Counted from the stretch's first letter, positions 1-8,670 are shown. The stretch is DNA of 55,032 nt from Rhodospirillales bacterium CG15_BIG_FIL_POST_REV_8_21_14_020_66_15 (GCA_002781745.1 PFFW01000015.1:8441-63472), one strand, 5' to 3'. Translations and numbers: made by a program. Notes: generated from the sequence alone by a model not told the origin.

Positions 1-2384
1 GTCCGGAACTTGGCTTCCAGCGCCTCGGTCCAGAACTCGAGCTTGCCGCCGGCCGTGGGGAAGCGGTGGCCGTCGGGGCTGCCGATGGCGGTCGTGCCCT
101 CGAGGAACAGGGTCTCGATCTCGGGTGCCGCCTCGTCGGCCAAGGGTACGCGCAGCCAGCGCCAGGGCACGGAATGCAGGCGCTTCTGGGTGCAGCCCTT
201 CATCCAGGGATCGTTGATGCACATTTCGTCCCAGAACCTGGCCGTGTCCTTGTAGGCGTCCTTCAAAACGTCGTCGAAACCGAAGCGCTTGCCCAACTCG
301 ATCCAGATCCAGCCGTCGGCCTTGGCCTCGCCCGGCGGCTCGATCATCTTGTCGATCCAGACGACGCGGCGGTCCTCGGCGGCGCGGCCGATCTCGCCCT
401 TCTCGACGCCCGTGGCGGCGGGCAGCACGTAGTCAGCATAGGCCGTGGTCTCGTTGGCGAACAGCTCGATATGCACCAGCAGGTCGAGGGCCTTGAACGC
501 TTCGCGCACGCGAGTCTGGCCGGGAAAGGCCGCCAGCGGGTTGTTGCAGGTGATGAAGGCGCGCAGCGGATAAGGCTCGCCCGTCAGGATGGCGTCCAGC
601 CAGGTCGCCGGGTTGCTGCCCAGGGTCGGCCTGTCCGGCACCGCCACGCGTTCGGTCGGGGCGTTGGCGACGACGGGGGTGTAGGTGCCGAAGTTGAAGA
701 ACGCGCCGCCTTTTCGTCCGATGTTGCCGGTGATGGCGGCGACGAACATCAGGGCGCGGTTGGCCTGCGTGCCGGTGGCGTGCTGGTTGACGCCGCGCGC
801 GGCGAAGATGACGCAGCCGTCGGCGGCGGCGATCTCCTCGGCCAGGGCGCGGATGTCGTCGGCGGCGATGCCGGTCACGCCCGCGGCCCAGTCGGGCGAG
901 TATCCCTTGTCGGCGATGAAGTCGCGCCAGGCCCGCCAGCCCTCGACCCAGTCGTCGCAGAACCGCCGGTCGTGCAGGTTGCGGTCGAAGATGTGGTGGG
1001 CCAGCGCCAGGGCGAGGGCGAGGTCCGTGCCCGGGCGGATCGCGAGCCATGTGTCGGCCTTGCTGGCCGTCACGGTCAGGCGCGGGTCGACCACGACCAT
1101 GCGGGCCCCGTTCTTGAGCCGCCAGTTGTTGACCATGCCGAAGTGCACCGGACGCGATTCCGCCTGGTTGTCGCCGACGTAGACATACAGCGCAGCCGAG
1201 CCGATGTCGCCCGGGGTGTAGCTGTTGCCGCTGCCGACCATGCCGGTCGTGGCCTCGAACGACACGGCCTTGGATTCCGAACAGAAGGGCTCCGTATCGG
1301 TGAAGTTGGGCGTGCCCCACATCTGCGTGAACAGGCGGATGTAGCCCTTGCGCGTCAGCGTGCCCGTGCGCGTGCCGGCGAACAGGCCGAGCGCCTCCGG
1401 CCCATGGGCGTCGCGCACGGCCGTCAGCTTCGCCGCGATCTCGTCGAGCGCCTGGTCCCAGGAAATGGGCTGGAACCTGCCTTCGCCCCGTTCGCCCACG
1501 CGCTTGAGCGGCCGTGTCAGGCGCTCCCTGCTGTTGTGGAGCTGCAACAGGAACTGCGACTTGGGGCAGACCTTGCCCTTCCACTGGGGGTCGTCCTCGT
1601 TGCCGGTGACGCGGATGACCTTGCCGTCCTTCAGGTGGTAGTGCGTCGGGCAGCAGTTGAAGCAGATGTTGCAGCCGCCGGGCACCACCGCGTCGGGCGC
1701 GCGCTCCGCGCGCTCGGAACGATAGGGAAAGACCACGTCCTCGTCGGCGAAGACCTTGCGCCGCGCCGGGTCGTCGGACACCGCCGGGCGGTGGCGTCCC
1801 TCGACCGTGAAGCCGGAGTTGGCGCCCCCGCCGTCGCCGGCCGGGCGCAGGCGGTCGAGAAAGATGTTGGACGGGCCCAGAAGGAACGCGTCGTGGTCGA
1901 CCGCGCGGCGGCCCTCGGCCTCGATCTCCTTCAGGTGATCGCCGCGCGCGCCGAAGGTGATGGCCTCGCCGGGGCAGACGGTGGCGCAGGCGGGCCTCAG
2001 TCCAATGTCGCGCCGGTCGTGGCACAGGTCGCACTTCACCGCGTGGTGGCCGCCGGCGTCGTAGCCCATGGCCCCGTAGGGGCAGGCGACCACGCATTCG
2101 CCGCAGCCGGTGCAGCGGGTCTCGTTGACGCGCACCACGCCCGTATCCGGATCCTTGGTGATCGCCTTGGGCACCACCGGGCAGGCGCGCAGGCAGGCCG
2201 GCCGCTCGCAGTGCTGGCAGGACAGGGCCAGGAAGTCGAGAGCCGGGCGCTCCAGGTCGCCCAGCCAGACGACGCGGTTGCGGTTTTCGCCAGGGCCCAG
2301 GCCGTGCTCGGCCTTGCACGCGGCCTCGCAGCTCTTGCAGCCGATGCAGCGTTCCAGGTCGATCATCAGGGCAAGGCGGGACAT
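1..2384 (-). CDS. Molybdopterin oxidoreductase with fused four-cluster ferredoxin domain (C-terminus cut by window edge)
   Basis: Catalytic subunit of the DMSO-reductase family, open at the left window edge. The first ~180 residues are a DmsB/PsrB-type electron-transfer module: CIGCKSCEAAC, CQHCERPACLRACP, CTGCGECVVACP and a CDLC...CATVC group, enough for four 4Fe-4S clusters. The catalytic part follows with its own cluster motif (CNICFNCC, then KVCPKSQ) and a PFCSESK stretch whose Cys may ligate Mo. The visible end reads GGKLEFWTEALEAKF, typical of these enzymes. No twin-arginine signal is present, so the enzyme should stay in the cytoplasm. The ATG follows AGGAGAGAGCAGAG and lies 12 bp after the cytochrome gene, so the two are co-transcribed. 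Family and cofactor are clear; the substrate is not, although the upstream TauD hints at sulfur or carboxylate chemistry. Confidence 0.88.
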   Translation of the reverse strand, partial: MSRLALMIDLERCIGCKSCEAACKAEHGLGPGENRNRVVWLGDLERPALDFLALSCQHCERPACLRACPVVPKAITKDPDTGVVRVNETRCTGCGECVVACPYGAMGYDAGGHHAVKCDLCHDRRDIGLRPACATVCPGEAITFGARGDHLKEIEAEGRRAVDHDAFLLGPSNIFLDRLRPAGDGGGANSGFTVEGRHRPAVSDDPARRKVFADEDVVFPYRSERAERAPDAVVPGGCNICFNCCPTHYHLKDGKVIRVTGNEDDPQWKGKVCPKSQFLLQLHNSRERLTRPLKRVGERGEGRFQPISWDQALDEIAAKLTAVRDAHGPEALGLFAGTRTGTLTRKGYIRLFTQMWGTPNFTDTEPFCSESKAVSFEATTGMVGSGNSYTPGDIGSAALYVYVGDNQAESRPVHFGMVNNWRLKNGARMVVVDPRLTVTASKADTWLAIRPGTDLALALALAHHIFDRNLHDRRFCDDWVEGWRAWRDFIADKGYSPDWAAGVTGIAADDIRALAEEIAAADGCVIFAARGVNQHATGTQANRALMFVAAITGNIGRKGGAFFNFGTYTPVVANAPTERVAVPDRPTLGSNPATWLDAILTGEPYPLRAFITCNNPLAAFPGQTRVREAFKALDLLVHIELFANETTAYADYVLPAATGVEKGEIGRAAEDRRVVWIDKMIEPPGEAKADGWIWIELGKRFGFDDVLKDAYKDTARFWDEMCINDPWMKGCTQKRLHSVPWRWLRVPLADEAAPEIETLFLEGTTAIGSPDGHRFPTAGGKLEFWTEALEAKFR

Positions 2385-2396
2385 CTCTGCTCTCTC

Positions 2397-3230
2397 CTAC
2401 CAGGCCGCCAGATGCCACCAATAGATCTCGCGCCCGTCGGCCACGTAGCCGGCGAACAAGGTCACAAGCACCACGTGCAGAATCAGCCCGGCCAGAAACA
2501 GCCAGGCGAGGGCCATGTGCACGGGCCGCCACCAGGCCTGCAGCCAGTGGACGGAGCCACGGGCGCCCATCAACTGCGCTTCCCGCCGGGCCAGGCGGGC
2601 GTAGGCCAGGGACTTCAGGGGCGCGCCGAGGAAATGTTTCAGGGTCGGCGAGAACAGGGCCTCGCTGGCCTGCGGGTCGAGGCGCTTCAGCAGCGCCGTC
2701 TTGGCGTCGATGACCTCGCGCAGCCTGGCCTTCACCGCCGGATCGGCGGCCTGGAACGGTGCCGGCTTGCGCGCGAAGGTCGCGGCCATGCGCGACGATA
2801 TGTGCACGCGGGCGACCACGCCCGTCACGGCCAGCAGGATCAGGAGGCCGACCAGAGCCAGCGGCGGGCCCTTGATCGCCGCCGCCGCGTGCAGGGCGAC
2901 CAGGAACATGCCGAGAAGGCTGGCCCCGACGTGCAGGATGAACAGGCGGTTGGGGGCCTTGCTGTGTCCGCCGCGCTTGCCCAGCGAGAACAGGAACGGA
3001 GCCAGAAGCAGTGCCGCCCCCAGCGCCGCCAGCGGCTGCAGGATTTCCGAGCCCGGCCGTTGCCAAGCGTCCGGCAGGCCCGGCTTGGCCGCCAGGTAGA
3101 ACAGAAGGGCAAGTCCGAGGATCGTGACCCAGGCCAACAGCCGGCGGTCGGATAGGTCGGGGCGGCGCGCCGGCTTGTCCGGTTCGGCCCCCGCGGGATC
3201 CGTCCGGACCTTATTCGTGTGCGATATCAT
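2397..3230 (-). CDS. Cytochrome b561-like membrane anchor subunit
   Basis: A 277-residue integral membrane protein with about five hydrophobic helices. Histidines in helices, LFILHVGASLLGMFLVALH near the middle and RPVHMALAWLFLAGLILH near the end, look like heme b ligands. A soluble stretch of about 90 residues separates the two membrane blocks. It sits between a TauD gene and the molybdopterin oxidoreductase, so it most likely exchanges electrons between the quinone pool and that enzyme. The ATG at 3230 is preceded by TTGGGGAAC; a longer frame to 3269 exists but would overlap the preceding gene. The heme role is inferred from the histidines and the neighbour. Confidence 0.72.
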   Translation of the reverse strand: MISHTNKVRTDPAGAEPDKPARRPDLSDRRLLAWVTILGLALLFYLAAKPGLPDAWQRPGSEILQPLAALGAALLLAPFLFSLGKRGGHSKAPNRLFILHVGASLLGMFLVALHAAAAIKGPPLALVGLLILLAVTGVVARVHISSRMAATFARKPAPFQAADPAVKARLREVIDAKTALLKRLDPQASEALFSPTLKHFLGAPLKSLAYARLARREAQLMGARGSVHWLQAWWRPVHMALAWLFLAGLILHVVLVTLFAGYVADGREIYWWHLAAW

Positions 3231-3255
3231 GTTCCCCAAGGTACGGCATCGCCGG

Positions 3256-4125
3256 TCAGTGGGGAACATCTCCCGCGACGCTCGTGCGGATCAGGTGTCG
3301 GTCCTCCGACATGTCGTAATCGGCCACCGCGCGGTGGCAGGTGGAGCGGTTGTCCCAGATCAAGAGGTCGCCGACGGCCCAGTGGTGGCGGTAGATGTAA
3401 TGGGGCTGGGTACAGTGCTCGAACAGGAAGTCCAGCACGCGGCGGCTTTCCGCGTGGGTCAGCTCGTTGATCCGGCGGGTGAAGCCGGCATTGACGAACA
3501 GCGCCTTCCTGCCCGTTTCCGGGTGGGTGCGCACCACGGGATGTACCACCGGCGGCACCTTGGCCTTCTCCTCATCGGTCAGGGGCGGGCGGTCGGGCAG
3601 GTGGGCGAAGAAGGTGTCGTAGGCGTTGGTGTAGTCGTGGGTGGCGGTCAGGCCGCCGAGGAACGCCTTCATGGGTTCGGACAGGTCGTCGTAGGCCCGG
3701 GTCATGCTGCAGAACATGGTGTCGCCGCCGTAGCTCGGGATCTGCTTGGAATGCAGGAACGATCCCTGGGTCGGGTGCTTCATGTAGGATAGGTCGGAAT
3801 GCCAGTACTGCCCGGCGTAGATGGCGCCGATGGGCTTGCCATCCTTCTTGACGTTGGAGATCAGGAGGACTTCCGGGTTCTCCTCCATGTTGAACTGCTT
3901 CAGGACGTGGGCCTCCAGCGGGCCGAACTTCTTCGACAGGTCGACAAGCTGGTCCGGCGACAGGTCCTGGCCGCGCAGCACGATGACCTCGTGATCCAGG
4001 AAGGCCTGGTAAAGGGCCGGGAAGACGTTGTCGTAGCTGGCGCCCGCAAGGTCCAGGCCCTTGATCTCCGCTCCCAGCGATCCGGCCAGGCGTTTCACCT
4101 CGATCCCAGTGTTCATTCCGTCCAT
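3256..4125 (-). CDS. TauD/TfdA family Fe(II)/2-oxoglutarate dioxygenase
   Basis: A 289-residue non-heme iron dioxygenase. The facial triad is visible as H109 and D111 in YWHSDLSYM and H264 in TCHRAV; R280 in HLIRTSV would bind the 2-oxoglutarate carboxylate. The family hydroxylates taurine, alkyl sulfonates, sulfate esters, chlorophenoxyacetates and similar substrates, often releasing sulfite. The start at 4125 was chosen because GGAGG lies 6 bp upstream; a longer in-frame ATG at 4191 lacks this. It is divergent from a LysR gene and first in an apparent operon with the cytochrome and Mo enzyme. A paralogue is encoded at 10386-11243. The substrate cannot be read from the sequence. Confidence 0.9.
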   Translation of the reverse strand: MDGMNTGIEVKRLAGSLGAEIKGLDLAGASYDNVFPALYQAFLDHEVIVLRGQDLSPDQLVDLSKKFGPLEAHVLKQFNMEENPEVLLISNVKKDGKPIGAIYAGQYWHSDLSYMKHPTQGSFLHSKQIPSYGGDTMFCSMTRAYDDLSEPMKAFLGGLTATHDYTNAYDTFFAHLPDRPPLTDEEKAKVPPVVHPVVRTHPETGRKALFVNAGFTRRINELTHAESRRVLDFLFEHCTQPHYIYRHHWAVGDLLIWDNRSTCHRAVADYDMSEDRHLIRTSVAGDVPH

Positions 4126-4195
4126 CGGTTCCTCCGGCGTTGGTTCACGGTCCGCGCGTTGCTCTACGTGACGCGGAGTGTACCGGGTCATTACT

Positions 4196-4243
4196 ATGCC
4201 AAGGAAATACCTTTAATCGACCTGAATATGCTAAATTGGCATA
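4196..4243. promoter_or_regulatory. LysR-type operator in the divergent promoter
   Basis: TATGC (4227-4231) and GCATA (4239-4243) form a 5-N7-5 palindrome containing the T-N11-A spacing expected of a LysR box. A further half site ATGCCAA (4196-4202) pairs with TTGGCAT (4236-4242) over a 33-base spacer, as expected for a recognition site plus activation site. It lies between the dioxygenase start (4125) and the LysR start (4280), 36 bp from the latter. Confidence 0.6.
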
Positions 4244-4279
4244 GCATTGTTCAGGCTGCGATGCGAACGGAGGGACGTC

Positions 4280-5206
4280 TTGAACCTGAAAGCCCTGCAG
4301 TACTTCATGGCCGCCGCCCGCTACGGCAGCATCGTGCGGGCGGCGCAGCATCTCCACGTGGCGCAGCCGGCCGTCAGCCGGCTGATCCGCAAACTGGAAC
4401 GCGACCTGGGGGTGCGGCTGCTCGACCGCACGGCGCAGGGTGTGACGCCGACCGAGCAGGGGGCCCACCTGCTGGCCCGCACGGAGCCGATCCTGCAGCT
4501 TCTGGCGCAGACGCGGGCCGAGGTCCGGAACTGGGACGAGGATCCCTCGGGCCCGGTTTCGGTCGCCCTGATGCCCGGCGTGGCGCCCGTGGTGGCGCCG
4601 CCGCTCGCCCGGCAGGTGCGCGAAAGGTTTCCCAAGGTGCGGCTCAGCCTGTCCGAGGGGCTGGGCGGCGCCATCGCCGGTGGCGTGCTGGCTGGCCAGT
4701 TCGACCTGGGTCTGTTCCACGCCGACCGCGACGTGCCGTTGCTTGCCGTCACCCGCCTGCTGGAGGAGCCCCTGTTCCTGATCGGCCCGGCGGCGGACGG
4801 CGGCGGGAAACAGGGCAGAGTGCGGTTCGAGGACCTGCCCGGCTATCCCCTGCTGCTGCCCGAGCCGCCCAACCCGCTGCGCCGCATGATCGACGACCTG
4901 ACCGGGGCACGCGGCCTCGCCCTCGACATCCGCGAGACCGTCAACTCGATCGCCATGATCAAGGCCATGGTGGGGATGGGCTTGGGCTATACGGTGCAGG
5001 GATACAGCTTCTTCCGCGACGAGATCGCGCGCGGCGATCCCGCCTTCCGCGCCCGCGAGATCGAGGGCATGTCACGCAACTGGTCCCTGGCGGTGCTGGC
5101 CGACCGGCCGCTGGTGGGCGCCGTTTCGGCGGTCGCGGGCGTCGTCTCCGAAATCGCGGCCGAACTGGCGGAAACCCGGCCGTGGCGTCCGCCGGCGATC
5201 CAATGA
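4280..5206 (+). CDS. LysR family transcriptional regulator
   Basis: A 308-residue regulator. The N-terminal winged helix is clear (SIVRAAQHLHVAQPAVSRL, then KLERDLGVRLLDR), followed by a periplasmic-binding-like effector domain from about residue 90. A TTG start at 4280 is chosen because GGAGG lies 6 bp upstream and the protein then begins MNLKALQYF, the usual LysR opening; the upstream in-frame codons add a non-conserved tail. It is divergent from the TauD-cytochrome-Mo oxidoreductase genes and should control them and itself through the palindrome at 4227-4243. The effector is unknown. Confidence 0.92.
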   Translation: MNLKALQYFMAAARYGSIVRAAQHLHVAQPAVSRLIRKLERDLGVRLLDRTAQGVTPTEQGAHLLARTEPILQLLAQTRAEVRNWDEDPSGPVSVALMPGVAPVVAPPLARQVRERFPKVRLSLSEGLGGAIAGGVLAGQFDLGLFHADRDVPLLAVTRLLEEPLFLIGPAADGGGKQGRVRFEDLPGYPLLLPEPPNPLRRMIDDLTGARGLALDIRETVNSIAMIKAMVGMGLGYTVQGYSFFRDEIARGDPAFRAREIEGMSRNWSLAVLADRPLVGAVSAVAGVVSEIAAELAETRPWRPPAIQ

Positions 5207-5218
5207 GGCGTGTTGGCC

Positions 5219-6007
5219 TCAGGTCTTGATGCGCGTGCCCAGATCCAGGACGTAGGGCGAGGGCGGGATGTAGAAGTCCTGATAGTACATGGGCCGGCCG
5301 TCGACGGAATAGGCGACCACGTTGACGACCGAGGCCGTCGCCCCCTCGGGCCAGCGGCACTTGGCCGTCACCCAGTCGGGCGGCGTCTCCACGCGCAGCT
5401 TCTGGCGGATGCGATGCACGGGCATGTGGTGGTGTTCGGCCATGACCTCGTGCAGGTTGGCGCCGTCGAGCGCCGAAATGGGCGGATCCACCAGTTCCGG
5501 GAAACGGTCGGCGACGGCATGGAACACGGCGTAGATTTCCAATGCCTTGTCGATCGTGACGATGCGCTCGATGCGTACGGCCTTGTGCCGGCCCTGGTCG
5601 ATGGCGGCGGACCAGGGGCCCCTGTCGCGGCTGATCCGACGGTCGACAACTCGGGTGAATACGGGCAGCAGGTTGTCGGACCCCCCGTTGGCCTTGCGGA
5701 ACAGGAAGTGCCAGGGCTCCGCCACCTGGTTGCGCAGACCGGCGACGGTGGTGCCGCTGCCGCGCCGGCGCTGGATCAGGCCGTCGTCGACCAGACTGCG
5801 TAGCGCCCGCTGCACGGTGCCGAGGGAACAGGGGGTTTCCGCCGCCCATTCTGATTCCGTGGGCAGGCGCGTACCCGGCACCCAGTAGCCGTCGGCGATG
5901 GAGGCGGTGATCGCCTGGCGCAGACGTTCGTGTTTGGGAAGGTTGTCCTCGGCCGGCCAATAACGCCGGAGAAACTCCCCATATCCGCCGGGCACGTCGG
6001 TCTGCAT
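5219..6007 (-). CDS. GntR/HutC family transcriptional regulator with UTRA domain
   Basis: A 262-residue regulator. The GntR winged helix is in residues ~15-90 (LRQAITASIADGYWVPGTRL, then GTVQRALRSLVDDGLIQRRR with RGSGT). A ligand-binding UTRA-like domain follows and ends near YYQDFYIPPSPYV. It is divergent from the sulfatase and ComA genes; the perfect palindrome at 6111-6124 lies between them. The same core occurs three times upstream of the DUF3604 gene at 15304, so this is the best candidate regulator for the whole 6-19 kb block. It converges on the LysR gene with 12 bp between. The effector is unknown, perhaps a sulfonate or its breakdown product. Confidence 0.88.
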   Translation of the reverse strand: MQTDVPGGYGEFLRRYWPAEDNLPKHERLRQAITASIADGYWVPGTRLPTESEWAAETPCSLGTVQRALRSLVDDGLIQRRRGSGTTVAGLRNQVAEPWHFLFRKANGGSDNLLPVFTRVVDRRISRDRGPWSAAIDQGRHKAVRIERIVTIDKALEIYAVFHAVADRFPELVDPPISALDGANLHEVMAEHHHMPVHRIRQKLRVETPPDWVTAKCRWPEGATASVVNVVAYSVDGRPMYYQDFYIPPSPYVLDLGTRIKT

Positions 6008-6110
6008 TCGCGCGATACCTTGAAACGTCTGATGGTTGTTGGTGGTCGATAGTCTTCTACGACTTTTAGGACGATACGGCCACCATGACCATCCCGCTTG
6101 ACATTGCGAT

Positions 6111-6124
6111 TAACTATATAGTTA
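6111..6124. promoter_or_regulatory. Perfect 14-bp palindrome, candidate GntR operator
   Basis: TAACTATATAGTTA is its own reverse complement. It lies in the 205-bp divergent region between the GntR gene (start 6007) and the sulfatase (start 6213), in otherwise GC-rich DNA. The half site CTATATAGTT recurs near 15172, and the related CGATATAGTT at 15197 and 15220, supporting a common operator. Binding by the adjacent GntR protein is inferred. Confidence 0.6.
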
Positions 6125-6212
6125 CTCGAAAGAGACATCCACCGCGCGCATCCGCGCCAAGAATCGGCCCCAAAACCTCGCATCGGGCCGAAAACGCAGG
6201 AAACACGCCTTC

Positions 6213-7673
6213 ATGGAGCCCAAGAACCTCATCATCCTCATGTCGGACGAGCATACGCGATCGGTCACCGGCTGCTACGGCCATCCCTTCGTCCATACGC
6301 CCAACATCGACCGCCTGGCCGCCGGCGGCGTGCGATTCGACGCGGCCTACACGGTCTGCCCGGTCTGCGTGCCTGCGCGCGCCAGCTTCGCCACCGGGAA
6401 ATACGTGCACCAGATCGGCGCCTGGGACAACGCCACGCCGTTCCACGGCGAACGGCCGAGCTGGCATTCCGTGTTGCGCGAACGGGGTCACCAGACCGTA
6501 TCCATCGGCAAGCTGCATTTCCGCTCGGGCGCGGACGACAATGGCTTCGCCGACGAGGAATTGGCGATGCACATCATCGACGGCAAGGGCGACCTTCTCG
6601 GCCTGATCCGCGACGAGGACACGCCCAAGCGCGGCGCATCGTGGAAGATGGCCAGGATGGCGGGGCCGGGGGAAAGCATGTACACGCGCTACGACCGCGA
6701 CATCGCGGCGCGGGCGCAAAGCTGGCTTTACGAGGAAGCGCCAAAGCACAAGAACACGCCCTGGGTGCTGTTCGTCTCGTTCGTCGCGCCCCATTTCCCG
6801 CTGACCGCGCCGTCGGAGCATTTCTATCGCTACTACAACAGCGACCTGCCGCTGCCCAAGCTCTACGACAAGCGCTCGTCGCCCATCCATCCCTACATCG
6901 ACGACTACCGCGCCATCTTCACCTACGACGAACACTTCAAGACCGTGGACATGGTGAAGCGCGCGCAGGCAGGCTACCTCGGCCTCATCACCTTCATGGA
7001 CGAACAGGTCGGCCTGATCCTGCGCGCCATGGAGGACGCGGGGTTGGCGGACGGCACGCGGGTGCTCTACACGTCCGACCACGGCGACAACATGGGAAAC
7101 CGCGGGGCCTGGGGCAAATCGGTGATGTACGAGGAAGCCGCCGCCGTGCCGCTGATCCTGTCCGGGCCCGACATTCCGGCGGGCAAGGTCATCAAGACGC
7201 CGGCCACCCATTGCGACGTCTTTCCCTTCATCATGGAGTGCGTGGGCGCCGCCGACAGCGAAACCGTGCCCGCGAATCTGCCGGGCACCAACCTGATGGA
7301 CCTGGCGGCGGGGGCCGGGGCCGACCGCGTCGCGTTCTCGGAATACCACGGCATGGGATCCAAGGTCGCGGCCTTCCTGGTGCGCAAGGGCGACTGGAAG
7401 CTGGTCCATTACGAGGGCTATGCGGACCAGCTGTTCAATCTGGCCGACGACCCGGACGAACTGACCGACCTGGCGGGCGACCCCGCCAACGCGGCGGTCA
7501 TGGCCGACCTGACGGCGGAGCTGCGGAAAATCTGCGATCCCGCCGCCGTCGACCGAGCGGCGCGCGAGACGCAGGCCCGCATGATCGTCGAGAACGGGGG
7601 CAAGGAAGCCATCATCAAGCGCGGCGACCTGGGCTTTTCCGTGCCGCCCGGCGTACAGCCGATGTTCGATTAG
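6213..7673 (+). CDS. Type I sulfatase (formylglycine-dependent)
   Basis: A 486-residue member of the alkaline-phosphatase/sulfatase fold. The maturation motif is C52-V-P-A-R in CPVCVPARASFATG, where the Cys becomes formylglycine. Metal-binding segments are LMSDEH near the N-terminus and SDHGDNMGNRGAWGK near residue 290. There is no signal peptide, so it acts in the cytoplasm on a sulfate or phosphonate monoester that has been imported; choline sulfatase, phosphonate monoester hydrolase and arylsulfatase relatives all fit. AGGAA lies 9 bp before the ATG. It is the first gene of a two-gene unit with the ComA homologue and divergent from GntR. The formylglycine-generating enzyme is not in the window. 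Confidence 0.9.
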   Translation: MEPKNLIILMSDEHTRSVTGCYGHPFVHTPNIDRLAAGGVRFDAAYTVCPVCVPARASFATGKYVHQIGAWDNATPFHGERPSWHSVLRERGHQTVSIGKLHFRSGADDNGFADEELAMHIIDGKGDLLGLIRDEDTPKRGASWKMARMAGPGESMYTRYDRDIAARAQSWLYEEAPKHKNTPWVLFVSFVAPHFPLTAPSEHFYRYYNSDLPLPKLYDKRSSPIHPYIDDYRAIFTYDEHFKTVDMVKRAQAGYLGLITFMDEQVGLILRAMEDAGLADGTRVLYTSDHGDNMGNRGAWGKSVMYEEAAAVPLILSGPDIPAGKVIKTPATHCDVFPFIMECVGAADSETVPANLPGTNLMDLAAGAGADRVAFSEYHGMGSKVAAFLVRKGDWKLVHYEGYADQLFNLADDPDELTDLAGDPANAAVMADLTAELRKICDPAAVDRAARETQARMIVENGGKEAIIKRGDLGFSVPPGVQPMFD

Positions 7674-7718
7674 CGCAAACGCGTCGTCGCGCCGCTCATG
7701 CGGCGCTCGGGGTTTGCG
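7674..7718 (+). other. Two-tier stem-loop between sulfatase and ComA genes
   Basis: CGCAAAC (7674-7680) pairs with GTTTGCG (7712-7718), and inside it GCGCCGC (7689-7695) pairs with GCGGCGC (7700-7706) around a TCAT loop. No T-run follows, so this is more likely an mRNA processing or stability element between two cistrons than a full terminator. It begins immediately after the sulfatase stop codon. Confidence 0.5.
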
Positions 7719-7748
7719 ACAAGTGTTCGATTGATCAGGAGACCGGAA

Positions 7749-8558
7749 ATGACCGCCAACGTTCCCTTCGCCATGGTGCCCCTGCCCGCGGGGCGTTCGG
7801 CCAAGCCGCGCAAGACGGGCCTGACCATGATGATGGACTGGGGCCTGCCTCTGGGCCGGGCCGAGGACTACATGGGCCTGCTCGCCCCCTACGTGGACCT
7901 GGTGAAGATCGTCGTCGGCACGGCGCGGCTCTATCCCGAGGACTACCTCGTGAAGAAGCTCGCCATGTACAAATCCCATGACGTGACGCCGTTCCTGGGC
8001 GGCCAGTTCTCGGAATACGTCTTCGCCACCCAGGGGTGGAAGGCCATGCCCGGCTTCTTCGCCGAGGCCAAGCGCCTCGGCTTCGACGCGCTGGAGGTCT
8101 CGGACAACTGCGTGCCGCTGAACGACGACGAGCGCGCGAAGATGATCAGGATGGCCATCGCCGAGGGGCTGGAAGTCCACGGCGAGGTCGGCTCCAAGGT
8201 CGTCAACCAGACGCCCCAGGATCTGATCGATCAGACGGAGGTCTGCTTCGACGCCGGCTGCCACATCGTGCTGGTGGAGGGGGCCGAACTGGTCACGAAC
8301 GGCAAGGTCAACGAGGCCATGATGGCGGCCCTCAAAGGCGGCCTCGACCTGGAGCATACGCTCTTGGAACTGACCGGCCCCTGGATCAAGGGCGTGACGC
8401 TCAACGACGTGTTCGAGTTGAAGAAGTTCCTGCTGACCGAATTCGGGCCAGACGTGAACCTGGCCAACGTGCAGCCCGACGACGTGATGGAGACCGAGGC
8501 GCAGCGCTGCGGCCTGTCCGTGATCGGCCCCAAGACGCGGGCCGAGGCGGCGGAGTAG
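7749..8558 (+). CDS. comA: Phosphosulfolactate synthase (ComA) homologue
   Basis: A 269-residue TIM-barrel protein of the ComA family, which adds sulfite to phosphoenolpyruvate to give (2R)-phosphosulfolactate. Recognised by KPRKTGLTMMMDWGLPLG near residues 20-38, then DLVKIVVGTARLY, PFLGGQFSEYV, LEVSDNCV, and HGEVGSKV in the later strands. In methanogens the product feeds coenzyme M; in bacteria it is linked to sulfolactate formation. The ATG at 7749 has AGGAGA 7 bp upstream. It follows the sulfatase within 75 bp, and two TauD-type dioxygenases nearby could release sulfite. I infer that it captures sulfite freed from a sulfonate. Direction of flux is not shown by sequence. A terminator follows at 8651. 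Confidence 0.85.
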   Translation: MTANVPFAMVPLPAGRSAKPRKTGLTMMMDWGLPLGRAEDYMGLLAPYVDLVKIVVGTARLYPEDYLVKKLAMYKSHDVTPFLGGQFSEYVFATQGWKAMPGFFAEAKRLGFDALEVSDNCVPLNDDERAKMIRMAIAEGLEVHGEVGSKVVNQTPQDLIDQTEVCFDAGCHIVLVEGAELVTNGKVNEAMMAALKGGLDLEHTLLELTGPWIKGVTLNDVFELKKFLLTEFGPDVNLANVQPDDVMETEAQRCGLSVIGPKTRAEAAE

Positions 8559-8647
8559 GGGGCCGCGCGCCGGGTTTGCCATGACCCGGCCGAGATGGCT
8601 GAGCCCTTCGCAGTGGTGGATACGACCCCCGCCGACGCGGCGGAGTA
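8541..8647 (+). repeat. Imperfect 17-bp direct repeat around the ComA stop codon
   Basis: GCCGAGGCGGCGGAGTA (8541-8557) recurs as GCCGACGCGGCGGAGTA (8631-8647) with one mismatch, 90 bp downstream. The first copy encodes the end of ComA (AEAAE, then TAG). The second ends a 17-codon frame (8595-8648, MAEPFAVVDTTPADAAE, then TAA) directly before the terminator. This looks like a local duplication or a remnant of a longer gene end, just before base composition drops. Confidence 0.55.
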
Positions 8648-8650
8648 AGC

Positions 8651-8670
8651 AGCGACGAAATGTCGCTTTT
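8651..8670 (+). terminator. Rho-independent terminator of the sulfatase-ComA unit
   Basis: AGCGAC (8651-8656) pairs with GTCGCT (8662-8667) around a GAAAT loop and is followed by TTT. It lies about 90 bp after the ComA stop and before the AT-richer gene, so that gene probably has its own promoter. Confidence 0.55.

Noticed and set aside
66-3155. Very long antisense open frame on the plus strand
   Set aside because: It is opposite the molybdopterin oxidoreductase and cytochrome genes; its translation is Arg/Ala/Gly-rich with no domain, as expected of a GC-rich shadow.
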